A stretch of DNA of 64,000 nucleotides from Leucobacter chinensis (GCF_019049105.1 NZ_JAHQZR010000002.1:1-64000), one strand, 5' to 3'; counted from the first letter of the stretch, positions 1 through 7,907 are shown. The notes: a model not told the origin generated them from the letters alone. Program-made: numbers and translations.

Positions 1-480
1 GGCGTTGTTGGTCACGTCGGCCTTGTCGGCTTGGTCGCTCTCGGTAGTCGCGTCGGTTTTGGTGACCGCGTTGGCCTCGCGCTCGGCGAGTGAGACGAGC
101 ACGATGGTCGCAATGAGTGCTGCGACCGAACTGACGACGCCAAGCGCGATTGCGATGATGGCTGCCCAACCTGAAACGAGCGCCAAGGCAAGCCACGGAG
201 CGAACACCCCGAGGGATGCTCCAATCGAGGCGATGCGCACCCGGTCATCTGAGGAGCGGGTGAGGTTTCTGTCGCGAGCGTACAGCGCGATGAAGGCTCC
301 CACCGTGGCGCACACCCACAGCACGACAGATGCGAAGAAAGCGGTCGTTACGACCGCAACCCAGCCGTTGCTCTCGAGGACCACTAGGTCGGCGAGACAG
401 AGTTGGATGATGAGGCCGAGGGGAAGGGCAATGGTCAATCCCGCGATAGCGGTTTTCCAGTATCTCGCCCAGAGCTTCAT
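1..480 (-). CDS. Hypothetical multi-pass membrane protein (3' end cut by window edge)
   Basis: I read this frame directly from the complement; it is open for 160 codons from an ATG at 480 to the window edge without a stop, so the C-terminus is missing. The protein starts MKLWARYWKT and has about four hydrophobic segments (roughly residues 11-31, 41-66, 83-103 and 107-130). A hydrophilic Thr/Asp/Lys-rich tail follows. The composition is that of a small polytopic membrane protein. I do not recognise a family. It is convergent with nothing visible and lies just downstream of a tRNA-Leu unit on the same strand. Confidence 0.7.
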   Translation of the reverse strand, partial: MKLWARYWKTAIAGLTIALPLGLIIQLCLADLVVLESNGWVAVVTTAFFASVVLWVCATVGAFIALYARDRNLTRSSDDRVRIASIGASLGVFAPWLALALVSGWAAIIAIALGVVSSVAALIATIVLVSLAEREANAVTKTDATTESDQADKADVTNNA

Positions 481-605
481 GGCTCTGACCCTAGCAGCGG
501 TGGGTGGGGTAGCGGGAGCCCTCGGGGCGGGACATGACGCGAATGACACTGGTGCAAGTGTGTGGCGAACCTTGGCGTTGCGGGAGGGTTTGCCCCAGAA
601 ACAGA

Positions 606-637
606 AACGGCCCATGATCCGAAGACCAGGGGCCGTT
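606..637 (-). terminator. Hairpin after tRNA-Leu copy 1
   Basis: Inverted arms aacggccc (606-613) and gggccgtt (630-637) lie 9 bp beyond the tRNA 3' end. The loop shares the string tccgaagacc with the terminator of tRNA copy 2, so it was probably duplicated with the tRNA. The T-run is weak. Confidence 0.5.
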
Positions 638-645
638 CACTCGCG

Positions 646-732
646 TGCGCGAAGGGGGACTTGAACCCCCACGCCCGATATATGGGCACTAGCACCTCAA
701 GCTAGCGCGTCTACCAATTCCGCCACCCGCGC
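646..732 (-). tRNA. tRNA-Leu(GAG), copy 1
   Basis: The complement folds as an 87-nt class II tRNA. The acceptor is GCGCGGG pairing with TTCGCGC through two G-U pairs. The D-arm contains GGTAGAC. The anticodon stem CTAGC/GCTAG encloses the loop TTGAGGT (anticodon GAG). A variable arm follows, then the T-arm GGGGG-TTCAAGT-CCCCC. The discriminator is A and CCA is not encoded. It decodes CUC/CUU, the leucine codons that dominate the genes around it. An almost identical copy lies 523 bp away. Confidence 0.95.
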
Positions 733-910
733 GAGTAATGTGTGCTGCCAGATCATCCGGGCAACAGGTATTTATCTTACACGTAAATGGCCTGCGAAAA
801 AACAACACACCGTGTCGCGCGAAAAGAAAGTGTTCGTGTTGGGTGCCGCGCCCCCTTGGTTTTCGGGTACGGCGCCCGTTCGGGCCCGCGTCCCATACCA
901 ACTCGCCCGG

Positions 911-988
911 TCACCCGGGATTGTCACCCGGGATCGTCACCCGGGATCGTCACCCGGGATCGTCACCCGGGATCGTCACCCGGGATCG
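911..988. repeat. Six tandem 13-bp repeats (TCACCCGGGATCG)
   Basis: Six head-to-tail units start at 911, 924, 937, 950, 963 and 976. Five are identical and the first ends TTG instead of TCG. Each unit carries the palindrome CCCGGG, so the array is a ladder of evenly spaced inverted sites about 1.2 helical turns apart. There are no spacers, so this is not a CRISPR array. The last unit runs into the left arm of the hairpin at 985-1050. Confidence 0.95.
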
Positions 989-1050
989 TCGAAAGGTCAA
1001 AAAGTGTCGATTTTGCCGGAAATTTCGACACTTTTTGACCTTTCGACGAT
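985..1050. repeat. Perfect 26-bp inverted repeat with 14-nt loop
   Basis: Left arm 985-1010 and right arm 1025-1050 are exact reverse complements. The cores are GTCGAAAGGTCAAAAAGTG on the left and CACTTTTTGACCTTTCGAC on the right. The loop is ttttgccggaaatt. The length and perfection exceed an ordinary terminator, and no gene ends here. It resembles a REP- or MITE-type palindromic unit. Confidence 0.9.
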
Positions 1051-1128
1051 GGGAGGGGGCGCTGGGAGGGGGGCGCGGTCGGAGGACACGGGGTTGCCCA
1101 AGAAGGGGGCCGAGGGCGGCACAAATAA

Positions 1129-1160
1129 AATAACCCCCGGTCCGAAGACCGAGGGCTATT
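1129..1160 (-). terminator. Rho-independent terminator of tRNA-Leu copy 2
   Basis: Arms 1129-1142 and 1147-1160 form a 14-bp stem (with G-U pairs) around the tetraloop TTCG read on the minus strand. A T-rich tail (TTTTATTTG) follows. It starts 9 nt after the tRNA 3' end. Confidence 0.8.
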
Positions 1161-1168
1161 TACTCACG

Positions 1169-1255
1169 TGCGCGAAGGGGGACTTGAACCCCCACGCCCG
1201 ATATATGGGCACTAGCACCTCAAGCTAGCGCGTCTACCAATTCCGCCACCCGCGC
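1169..1255 (-). tRNA. tRNA-Leu(GAG), copy 2
   Basis: The 87-nt sequence appears identical to copy 1 through the acceptor, D, anticodon (GAG), variable and T arms, again without encoded CCA. Flanks on both sides are similar but diverged: gcgagtaatgt upstream and a hairpin containing tccgaagacc downstream. The whole promoter-tRNA-terminator unit therefore seems to have been duplicated. Confidence 0.95.
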
Positions 1256-1348
1256 GAGTAATGTTCGCTGCCTGGCCGTTCAGGCAACAGAGAATAACTT
1301 AACACAGATTTCAGTGACGCGCTAATCGAGAAGCACATCGATTTCAGC

Positions 1349-1354
1349 TAGCCT
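1349..1354 (+). promoter_or_regulatory. -10-like box TAGCCT, leaderless start of the M20 gene
   Basis: TAGCCT lies 6 nt before the ATG at 1361 and there is no Shine-Dalgarno between them, the usual arrangement for a leaderless actinobacterial transcript. No clear -35 is visible. Confidence 0.4.
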
Positions 1355-1360
1355 GGTTTT

Positions 1361-2680
1361 ATGACTGAAACGCTCACCGATGTGCCCCTCGAATCGCTCT
1401 CTGAAACGGTGCGTATCGCCCGTGATCTCATCATGATTGACACTTCAAATAGGGGCGGGGGAGACGCTGAGCCTGAGGCCCCAGCAGCCGAATACGTCAG
1501 CCACTATCTGCGTGATCTGGGGCTCGATCCCGTGACGATCGAATCGGCACCAGGGCGTGCGAGCGTTGTGGCACGCGTCGAGGGCGAGAACCCTGAGCTG
1601 CCAGCGCTCGTGCTGCACGGTCACCTCGACGTGGTTCCAGCCGACCCAGCGAACTGGAGCGTTGATCCTTTCGCGGGAGTTATTCGCGACGGCATGCTGT
1701 GGGGGCGTGGCGCGGTCGATATGAAGAACATGGACGCGATGATCATGACCGCGATCGCCGAGCTCTTGCGGGCTGGCGAGCGGCCACGCCGCACCGTCAT
1801 TCTGGCGTTCTTCGCTGACGAAGAGAACGGTGGCATTTTTGGCGCGCACTACCTCGTCGCGAAACACCCCGAGCTCTTCGTAGGAGCGGGCACCGCGATT
1901 AGCGAGGTCGGCGGCTATTCGGTGCACTTCGGCGACACCCGCGCGTACCTCGTGCAAACGGGCGAAAAATCACTCGACTGGATCAAGCTGCGCGCCCGTG
2001 GGCTGGCACAGCACGGCTCGAGCATTCCGGCCGATAACCCCCTCACCAAACTTGCCGAGGGGCTCGTTCGTCTCGGCCGACACGAGTGGCCGATCGCGCT
2101 CTGCGACACGACGAGCGATCTGCTTGAGCGCATCGCAGACCTCGTGGGCGCGCCAGCCGACACCGATCCGCGTGAGCTCGTGGCCCGGGCCGGGCTCGGT
2201 TCGGGCTTCCTGCGTTCGAGCATCACGACGACCGCGAACGCAACGGTGCTCGACGCCGGCTACAAGCACAACGTCATTCCTGACACGGCCGAGGCGCTCG
2301 TTGATGTGCGCTCACTGCCGAAGGATCAGCCGACGATTCTCGCGAAGATTCAGGAGATCATCGGGCCCGACATCGAGATCGAAACGGTGCACAGCGATGT
2401 TGGCCTCGAGGTTCCGTTCGAGGGCGAGCTCGTTGACGCGATGATCGCGAGCCTGAAAAAGTATGACCCCGAGGCGCGCGTGCTCCCGTACCTGCTCTCT
2501 GGCGGCACCGACAATAAGGCGCTCAGCAGGCTCGGCATTCGCGGCTTTGGATTTGCGCCGCTCAAGCTGCCCGCTGACCTCGATTTTCCCGGCATGTTCC
2601 ACGGCGTCGACGAGCGTGTACCGCTCGAAGCCATCGACTTCGGGCACAGCGTGCTCGTCGATTTGCTCAAGACTTATTAA
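1361..2680 (+). CDS. M20/M25/M40 family metallopeptidase (dipeptidase/deacylase)
   Basis: A cytosolic two-zinc hydrolase of 439 residues, the normal length for the carboxypeptidase G2/DapE/ArgE group. The fold's motifs are in order. HGHLDVVP at 86-93 gives H88 and the Asp of the HxD motif. GRGAVDMKN gives the bridging D120. EEN at 154-156 gives the catalytic E154 and the ligand E155. A dimerisation lid follows at about 195-320, and a GGTDNK segment near 395 lies close to the last metal ligand. The substrate (dipeptide, N-acyl amino acid or other) cannot be told from sequence. M20 proteins of this size in actinobacteria are usually annotated as dipeptidases. The ATG at 1361 is preceded by a TAGCCT box. 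Next comes mshC, on the same strand. Confidence 0.9.
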   Translation: MTETLTDVPLESLSETVRIARDLIMIDTSNRGGGDAEPEAPAAEYVSHYLRDLGLDPVTIESAPGRASVVARVEGENPELPALVLHGHLDVVPADPANWSVDPFAGVIRDGMLWGRGAVDMKNMDAMIMTAIAELLRAGERPRRTVILAFFADEENGGIFGAHYLVAKHPELFVGAGTAISEVGGYSVHFGDTRAYLVQTGEKSLDWIKLRARGLAQHGSSIPADNPLTKLAEGLVRLGRHEWPIALCDTTSDLLERIADLVGAPADTDPRELVARAGLGSGFLRSSITTTANATVLDAGYKHNVIPDTAEALVDVRSLPKDQPTILAKIQEIIGPDIEIETVHSDVGLEVPFEGELVDAMIASLKKYDPEARVLPYLLSGGTDNKALSRLGIRGFGFAPLKLPADLDFPGMFHGVDERVPLEAIDFGHSVLVDLLKTY

Positions 2681-2757
2681 GCAGTGCCTGCGGTAGGGTA
2701 AAGGTTTGCCGCCCGCGCCTCCGCGGGCTTACGTGTGTGAAGGGAAGCTAGGACGAA

Positions 2758-4026
2758 ATGAGAACGTGGACGCCCCCCGAGATTCCAGAGGTAGAGGGCA
2801 ACGCCCCGACCCTGAAACTGTTCAACACGGCCACGAATAAACAACAGTTCGTCTCGGTCGAAGAGGGAGTCGCGACGCTGTATGTGTGCGGCATCACCCC
2901 GTACGACGCGACGCACATTGGTCATGCTTTCACCTACCTCGCGTTCGATCTCATGCAGCGCGCATGGCTCGACGGCGGAGTGCGTACCGAGTACGCGCAA
3001 AACATTACCGACGTCGATGATCCGCTGCTTGAGCGTGCGAACGCGACCGGGGTCGACTGGCGCGACCTCGCCGCAAACCAGATTGCGCTGTACCGCTCTG
3101 ACATGCATCGTCTCGGCATGATTCCGCCCGAGCACTTCGTCGCGGTGACCGAGCGCATCGACGAGATTGCCGAAGCCGTGCACAAGCTGCACCAGCTCGG
3201 CTTCGCATACAAGGTGCCCTCGCCCGACGGCGCGGCCGACATCTACTTCGACACGCAAAAGGCCTCGGGCTCGTCTGAATGGCAGCTCGGCGATATCTCG
3301 CAGTACGACCGTGACCTCATGCTCTTGCTCTCGAAGGAGCGAGGCGGCGATCCAGAGCGCGCGGGCAAGCGCGATCCGCTCGATCCGCTGCTCTGGCGCG
3401 GCAAGCGCGAGGGAGAGCCGAGCTGGGAGACCGTCGTTGGTGAGGGGCGCCCCGGTTGGCACATCGAGTGCTCTGAGATCGCGGTTTCGGCGCTCGGTTC
3501 GGCGTTCACCGTGCAGGGTGGTGGCGAAGACCTGAGGTTCCCGCACCACGAGTTCAGCGCCGCTCACGCGACCGCGCTCACGAACATGCCCATGGCGCAC
3601 CACTACTGTCATGTCGCTCTCGTCTCGTACCAGGGCCACAAGATGTCGAAGTCGCGTGGCAACCTCGTCTTCGTCTCTGAGCTGCTCGACTCGGGAGTCG
3701 CACCCGGCGTGCTCCGCCTTGCGTTGCTTGCCCACCACTACCGAACCGAGTGGGAGTGGTTTGACGCCGATCTCGACCTTGCGAAGCGACGCATCGCTGC
3801 GTGGCAGACGGGCTTCAGCAGGCAGAGCGACGATCCGCTTTCGGCGAAGACCGTCGTGAATCAGTTGCGTCAGGAGATCGCGAACGATCTCAACACGCCA
3901 GTCATGCTCGCGACGCTCGACGCTGCGTGGGATCGCGGTGTCGATGACCCGCAGCTGCTCGCCGACGCGACCGAGGCTCTGCTCGGGGTCACGGTGCGCC
4001 CGCTCGAAGCGGGGCAGAACCGCTAG
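2758..4026 (+). CDS. mshC: Cysteine:1-D-myo-inosityl 2-amino-2-deoxy-alpha-D-glucopyranoside ligase
   Basis: ATP-dependent ligase that joins cysteine to GlcN-Ins in mycothiol synthesis. It is a paralogue of cysteinyl-tRNA synthetase without the anticodon-binding domain. Seen in the 422-residue protein: the class I HIGH motif at 53-56, the KMSKS loop at 295-299, and candidate zinc ligands C44, C238 and H263/H264. The N-terminal sequence [10 protein letters not shown] is typical of MshC and not of CysS, as is the short C-terminus. It implies that the cell uses mycothiol as its main thiol. The last 4 bp overlap the convergent PAC2 gene. A GC hairpin (about 2711-2728) lies between it and the M20 gene. 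Confidence 0.95.
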   Translation: MRTWTPPEIPEVEGNAPTLKLFNTATNKQQFVSVEEGVATLYVCGITPYDATHIGHAFTYLAFDLMQRAWLDGGVRTEYAQNITDVDDPLLERANATGVDWRDLAANQIALYRSDMHRLGMIPPEHFVAVTERIDEIAEAVHKLHQLGFAYKVPSPDGAADIYFDTQKASGSSEWQLGDISQYDRDLMLLLSKERGGDPERAGKRDPLDPLLWRGKREGEPSWETVVGEGRPGWHIECSEIAVSALGSAFTVQGGGEDLRFPHHEFSAAHATALTNMPMAHHYCHVALVSYQGHKMSKSRGNLVFVSELLDSGVAPGVLRLALLAHHYRTEWEWFDADLDLAKRRIAAWQTGFSRQSDDPLSAKTVVNQLRQEIANDLNTPVMLATLDAAWDRGVDDPQLLADATEALLGVTVRPLEAGQNR

Positions 4027-5150
4027 CGGTCTGAATCGTCGCCTTCGCTGCCCTCGTCGGGCTTGTCGCGGTGATCGGCTGATTGCTGATCATCGCCTGG
4101 CTCGTCGTGGGGCAGCTGCAAGAATTTTTCGAACTCGTGCGCGATCGCCTCGCCGGTCGATCCTGGCCCTTCGACGCTGTCACGCGCCTCTTCGAGTCGC
4201 TCGATGTACCGGGTCATCTCATCGTCTTGACTCGCGAGATGGTTAATGCTGTCTTCCCACGTGCTGGCCTCGTCGAGGAGTTCGCCACGGGGCACGACGA
4301 TGTCGAGCAGCTCTTCGCAGCGGTCGATGATCGCGAGCGTGGCCTTGGGCGAAGGCGCACTGTGCACGTAGTGCGGCACCTGCGCCCAGAGCGAAACGCT
4401 CGGAATGTCTGCCGCTGTGAGGTGGTGATTGAGCACCCCGGTAATGCCGATGGGGCCCTCGTAGTTGTTGTCTTCTGCCTCAAATTCTGAGCGGATCTCT
4501 GGGTCTTCGCTGGTCACGCGAACCTGAATCGGGCGCGTGTGCGGTGCATCAGAGAACATCGACCCGAGGAAGACGACGAGGTCGATTTGCCACACGTCGA
4601 TGAGCTCGAGCACCTCGTCGGCGTAGCTGAGCCAGTGGTGGGCGGGTTCGGTCGCGTCGAGCAGGAAGATGTTGTTGACGGGAACGCCCTGCAGGTTCGT
4701 GACGGTCGCTGGTGCGGGGTTTGCGTCGTCGGCCTCGGCTGGAGAGAGAGACTCGGCTGGAGAGAGAGACTCGGCTGGAGATAGCGGCTCGGCTGGAGAA
4801 ATGGCCTCGGCCCCCTCGGGGAACGGCGCAGACTCAGCCGCGTGATCCGCAAGCCGTATCTCGGTTTCGGGCAGCTGCGGGTTCTTTTCTGGCTGTACGA
4901 GCGGCGCATAAAGTTGCGCGTCGGGCCACTCGATCATGCGCTCGCCCGTGGGAAGCTTCGTGACGGTGGGGCGGTACATTTGCAGGTCGATGTAGCCCTC
5001 GGCACTGATCGTGTGCACGGGCTCGAGTTTGAGATACGACTGGAGATGCTTCAGCGCGTGAGTCGCTGCGTTGCCAGCATCGCTCCACCCGTTGAACGCG
5101 ACGACGAGAATGCGAGGGTCGTCGCTTGCCGAGTTCTCAGAAATGTCCAT
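4023..5150 (-). CDS. PAC2 family protein (proteasome assembly chaperone-like fold)
   Basis: The protein (375 aa) begins MDISENSASDDPRILVVAFNG and carries the PAC2-type core: LVVAFNGWSDAGNAAT near the N-terminus, DLVVFLGSMFSDAPHTRP in the middle, and GPIGITGVLNHHL further on. It is the actinobacterial Rv2125-like family, whose members keep neighbourhood with mshC, paf and tat genes. The exact function is unknown. An insert of SPAEPL/SPAESL hexapeptides (about residues 115-138) separates two parts of the core. A more upstream in-frame ATG exists at 5153, but the TAGTCT box sits 6 nt before the ATG at 5150. The C-terminus is Asp/Glu/Ser-rich and overlaps the end of mshC by 4 bp. Confidence 0.85.
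   Translation of the reverse strand: MDISENSASDDPRILVVAFNGWSDAGNAATHALKHLQSYLKLEPVHTISAEGYIDLQMYRPTVTKLPTGERMIEWPDAQLYAPLVQPEKNPQLPETEIRLADHAAESAPFPEGAEAISPAEPLSPAESLSPAESLSPAEADDANPAPATVTNLQGVPVNNIFLLDATEPAHHWLSYADEVLELIDVWQIDLVVFLGSMFSDAPHTRPIQVRVTSEDPEIRSEFEAEDNNYEGPIGITGVLNHHLTAADIPSVSLWAQVPHYVHSAPSPKATLAIIDRCEELLDIVVPRGELLDEASTWEDSINHLASQDDEMTRYIERLEEARDSVEGPGSTGEAIAHEFEKFLQLPHDEPGDDQQSADHRDKPDEGSEGDDSDR
4735..4806. repeat. Four 18-bp in-frame repeats inside the PAC2 gene
   Basis: Units of 18 bp start at 4735, 4753, 4771 and 4789. On the minus strand they encode the hexapeptides SPAEPL, SPAESL, SPAESL and the start of a last variant. The first two units on the plus strand are identical, so the number of copies can probably change by slippage without breaking the frame. 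Confidence 0.85.
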
Positions 5151-5156
5151 CATTCA

Positions 5157-5162
5157 AGACTA
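5157..5162 (-). promoter_or_regulatory. -10-like box TAGTCT for the PAC2 gene
   Basis: Read on the complement, TAGTCT ends 6 nt before the ATG at 5150. It lies about 20 bp from the opposing TATCAT box of the HAD gene, so two divergent leaderless promoters share this gap. Confidence 0.4.
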
Positions 5163-5178
5163 CCCCCTCGGTTGGCGG

Positions 5179-5184
5179 TATCAT
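5179..5184 (+). promoter_or_regulatory. -10-like box TATCAT for the HAD gene
   Basis: TATCAT is followed by 7 nt (ctgagca) and then the ATG at 5192. No Shine-Dalgarno is present. Confidence 0.4.
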
Positions 5185-5191
5185 CTGAGCA

Positions 5192-5863
5192 ATGACTCTT
5201 GACGCACCCGCCGCGATTCTTTGGGATATGGACGGCACGATAGTGAACACCGAGCCCGCCTGGGTTCGTGCCGAGCACGAACTCCTGAACGCTTGGGGTG
5301 CGAAGAAGCATCCGAGCGATGACGACGACTGGGTAGGCATTGGGCTCTGGAGACTGGCCGCGATCTTTCAAGAGCGCGGGGTCGACCTCGATGCTGACAC
5401 GATCGTGCGCACGCTCACCGCGTCGGTGAATGCCGAACTCTTCGCCGGTGAACTTGACTGGATGCCTGGCGCCCGCGAGCTTGCCGCTGACGCCGCGCGT
5501 GTGGGCATCCCGAACGTGCTCGTCACCATGGCGACGCGCGAGCAAGCGACCCAGGTGATTGCTCGGCTGCCAGAGGGTACGTTCTCGGGCATCATCGCGG
5601 GCGATGACGTCTCCGAGCCGAAGCCTCACCCCGAGCCCTACGAACGGGGCGCGGCGCTTCTGGGGCTTGAGCCTTCGCAGTGCGTTGCGATCGAAGACTC
5701 GGTCACGGGAGCAACCTCAGCGAGTAGGGCAGGGGCTTTCGTTATTGGCGTGCCAAATCTTGTTGACCTCAGCGAAGCGCCGGTTCACCACACCGTGAAA
5801 TCGCTCGAAGCGCTCGATGCCCGCAAGATCGTTACACTGTTTCAGACGAAGGGAACGAATTGA
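5192..5863 (+). CDS. HAD-superfamily hydrolase, subfamily IA (phosphatase)
   Basis: A 223-residue haloacid-dehalogenase phosphatase. Motif I is WDMDGT with nucleophile D12 and general acid D14. A helical cap follows at about 20-85. Motif II is VTMATRE, and motif III is the Lys in SEPKPHPEPY. Motif IV lies in IEDSVTGATSA. The layout is that of beta-phosphoglucomutase or phosphoglycolate phosphatase relatives; the natural substrate cannot be read from the sequence. It overlaps trmI by 4 bp (ATTGA), so the two are translationally coupled, which is common in this actinobacterial neighbourhood. Confidence 0.88.
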   Translation: MTLDAPAAILWDMDGTIVNTEPAWVRAEHELLNAWGAKKHPSDDDDWVGIGLWRLAAIFQERGVDLDADTIVRTLTASVNAELFAGELDWMPGARELAADAARVGIPNVLVTMATREQATQVIARLPEGTFSGIIAGDDVSEPKPHPEPYERGAALLGLEPSQCVAIEDSVTGATSASRAGAFVIGVPNLVDLSEAPVHHTVKSLEALDARKIVTLFQTKGTN

Positions 5864-6864
5864 CTGAGCAGGCGACGAACGCAATGCCGCAGATGAGCGG
5901 TCCATTTACCGAGGGTGACAGAGTGCAGCTCACAGGCCCAAAGGGGCGCATGAACACCGTGACGCTCGAGGCGGGCGGTGCGTTTCATAGCCACCACGGT
6001 ATGCTGAGCCACGACGAGATCATCGGCCTGCCAGACGGATCGGTCATCACGAACTCTGCCGGCGAGGAGTATCTCGCGTTGCGCCCACTGCTGAGCGACT
6101 TTGTCATGTCGATGCCGCGTGGCGCCGCGATCGTCTACCCGAAAGACGCGGCCCAAATCGTTTCTCTCTGCGATATCTTTCCCGGCGCAACCGTCGTTGA
6201 GGCCGGCGTTGGTTCTGGCGCGCTGTCACTGCATCTCTTGCGTGCGATTGGCGACGAAGGGTCGTTGTTCTCGTTCGAGCGGCGTGAGGAGTTCGCCGAC
6301 ATCGCGACCGCGAACGTGGCGGCCTTTCACGGTAAAGACCCCGAGAACTGGACCGTCACGGTGGGCGACTTGCAAGAGGCGCTGCCCGCGACCTGTGCCC
6401 CAGGAAGCGTCGATCGCGTCGTGCTCGACATGCTTGCCCCCTGGGAATGCATCGATATGGCTGCCGACGCGCTGAAGCCTGGCGGGGTCATCATTTGCTA
6501 CGTGGCAACCGTGACACAGCTCTCACGCGTCGTTGAAGAGACTCGTGCGACGGGCCGCTTCACGCACCCGAAGCCATCAGAAACCCTCGTGCGAGGCTGG
6601 CACGTCGAGGGGCTCGCGGTGCGCCCTGACCACCGGATGGTCGGTCATACCGGTTTTCTGGTCACCGCGCGGCGCCTCGCAGACGGCGCGGTTTTGCCAG
6701 ACCTCAAGCGCCGCGCCTCGAAGAGTGACTTCAGTGATGAAGACGTTGAGGCTTGGACCCCAGGTCACATTGGGCAGCGCGAGAAGAGCGATAAGATTCT
6801 TCGCAAAAAGGCCCGCGAGGCGGGTCGCATTCGCGATGCCAAGCTCAGCAATCTACCTGACTGA
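5860..6864 (+). CDS. trmI: tRNA (adenine(58)-N1)-methyltransferase
   Basis: SAM-dependent enzyme that makes m1A58 in the tRNA T-loop (Rv2118c family). The 334-residue protein has an N-terminal beta-barrel part with GPFTEGDRVQLTGPKGR. The Rossmann SAM site EAGVGSGALS sits at 114-123. VVLDMLAPWE is the motif IV region, and the C-terminus is basic. The start is a TTG that overlaps the HAD gene's stop by 4 bp; an ATG lies 24 bp further in. In many actinobacteria this gene is followed by the Pup-proteasome cluster, but here an FKBP-like lipoprotein follows after 60 bp. Confidence 0.93.
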   Translation: MTEQATNAMPQMSGPFTEGDRVQLTGPKGRMNTVTLEAGGAFHSHHGMLSHDEIIGLPDGSVITNSAGEEYLALRPLLSDFVMSMPRGAAIVYPKDAAQIVSLCDIFPGATVVEAGVGSGALSLHLLRAIGDEGSLFSFERREEFADIATANVAAFHGKDPENWTVTVGDLQEALPATCAPGSVDRVVLDMLAPWECIDMAADALKPGGVIICYVATVTQLSRVVEETRATGRFTHPKPSETLVRGWHVEGLAVRPDHRMVGHTGFLVTARRLADGAVLPDLKRRASKSDFSDEDVEAWTPGHIGQREKSDKILRKKAREAGRIRDAKLSNLPD

Positions 6865-6924
6865 GTGACATAGAATATGAAGCGGTTCACCACTGACGCG
6901 CGAGTCGCGGCTCGAAAGGATTTC

Positions 6925-7890
6925 ATGCGTACCACCAAGGCTCAGATCGCCCTCGCAGGGGCCGCACTTCTCGGGGCTGGTTTGCTTACCGGCTGCTCGC
7001 AGCAGGCCTCGGCCGCCGAAACCTGTGAGGCTCCGTACGCATCGGGAGCACTCTCAAAGAATGTTTCGGTGCTTGGCGATTTCGGCTCTGACCCCGTGGT
7101 GAACGTACCCGAGGGCTTCACCTATAGCTCGGCTCAGTCGTACACGGTGCATAAGGCCAAGAACCGTGAGAACGCAGTCACCGAACCTTCGTTCGTTTCG
7201 CTGAACTATGCGGTGTTTGAAGCGGGCAATCCTGAGCCGCTCATGAAGAGCCAGTCGTTCACCGATGACCGCGGCTACGAGCTGATGGCGGTTGTGCCCG
7301 ATGCCGAGCAGGCGGTTCTGCCAGGCGGACTCATCTGCGCGGCCCCAGGTGACCGTGTCGTCCTGACGCTCTCACCAGAAGAGGCCGAGATGCTTTCGGG
7401 CGGTCAGACTGGTCAGGCGGGCAACCCCGATGCGGCGTACGCTGTGCTCGTTGACGTGCATGACGTTCAGCCCATCGCGCTCGATGGCAAAGCAAAAGAC
7501 CTGCCCGCAGGGTTCCCCGGAGTCGTCTCGAACGCTGACGGTCAGCCCGGTGTCATCGCAACGCCTGCAGAAGCGCCTACCGAGGTGCGCAAGGCGACTC
7601 GCATCGAGGGTGACGGTGAAGAGATCACCGCAGAAACCTCGGCTGTCGTCAACATGATGCAGGTGACGTGGGACGGTTGGCGTGATGAGGGCGGATCGCG
7701 AACTCGTACCCCGCTCGTCAATACCTTCGCCGAGCAGGGACCGGTTGAGATCGGTTCTGAAGCACAGAACCAGGAGCCCGTTCGTGCGGCATTGACCGGA
7801 GCGAAGGTCGGCTCACAGGTCGTCGTTATCGTTCCCGATGACGAGTACGGCGCAACCATTTACGTCGTCGATATTCTTTCAGGGGTTTAG
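6925..7890 (+). CDS. FKBP-type peptidyl-prolyl isomerase-like lipoprotein
   Basis: Exported lipoprotein of 321 residues. The signal peptide MRTTKAQIALAGAALLGAGLL ends in the lipobox LLTGC (C24). The body looks like two degenerate FKBP domains, about 40-180 and 190-321. The second ends VVVIVPDDEYGATIYVVDIL, matching the FKBP consensus of a VxVxxPxxxYG segment and a final VVDVL strand. Isomerase activity is not certain because several active-site aromatics are not obvious. I chose ATG 6925 because GAAAGGA precedes it and it gives a clean signal peptide; an ATG at 6877 would add 16 residues. FKBP genes commonly sit just upstream of pafB. Confidence 0.75.
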   Translation: MRTTKAQIALAGAALLGAGLLTGCSQQASAAETCEAPYASGALSKNVSVLGDFGSDPVVNVPEGFTYSSAQSYTVHKAKNRENAVTEPSFVSLNYAVFEAGNPEPLMKSQSFTDDRGYELMAVVPDAEQAVLPGGLICAAPGDRVVLTLSPEEAEMLSGGQTGQAGNPDAAYAVLVDVHDVQPIALDGKAKDLPAGFPGVVSNADGQPGVIATPAEAPTEVRKATRIEGDGEEITAETSAVVNMMQVTWDGWRDEGGSRTRTPLVNTFAEQGPVEIGSEAQNQEPVRAALTGAKVGSQVVVIVPDDEYGATIYVVDILSGV

Positions 7891-7907
7891 TCAAGGAGGG
7901 CGTTTTC

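Larger units (their letters stand above)
733..1128. other. Inter-tRNA region without a credible gene
   Basis: Several short overlapping frames are open here, but they translate the 13-bp repeat and the hairpin in different frames and lack coding character. The stretch next to the tRNA (about 740-770) resembles the region beyond tRNA copy 2. The reverse complements both read GTGT-AAG-AT/TT followed by CTGTTGCC. This is a duplicated promoter region with a TAAGAT or TAAGTT -10-like box. The rest holds a tandem repeat and a long inverted repeat, listed separately. Confidence 0.6.

Noticed and set aside
5-664. 219-codon plus-strand frame at the left end
   Set aside because: It is antisense to a membrane protein gene with proper hydrophobic segments (1-480, minus) and runs into the tRNA; its composition is Thr/Ala/Ser/Arg-rich without structure.
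911-988. Possible CRISPR array
   Set aside because: Units are only 13 bp and directly adjacent, without spacers, and no cas genes are present.
738-1228. Three overlapping plus-strand frames across the inter-tRNA region
   Set aside because: They translate the 13-bp repeat (PGIVTRDRHPGS) and the hairpin in different frames and run through the second tRNA; there is no ribosome site or homology.
2677-3738. 353-codon minus-strand frame
   Set aside because: Lies fully antisense to mshC, which has complete catalytic motifs; a typical high-GC shadow frame.
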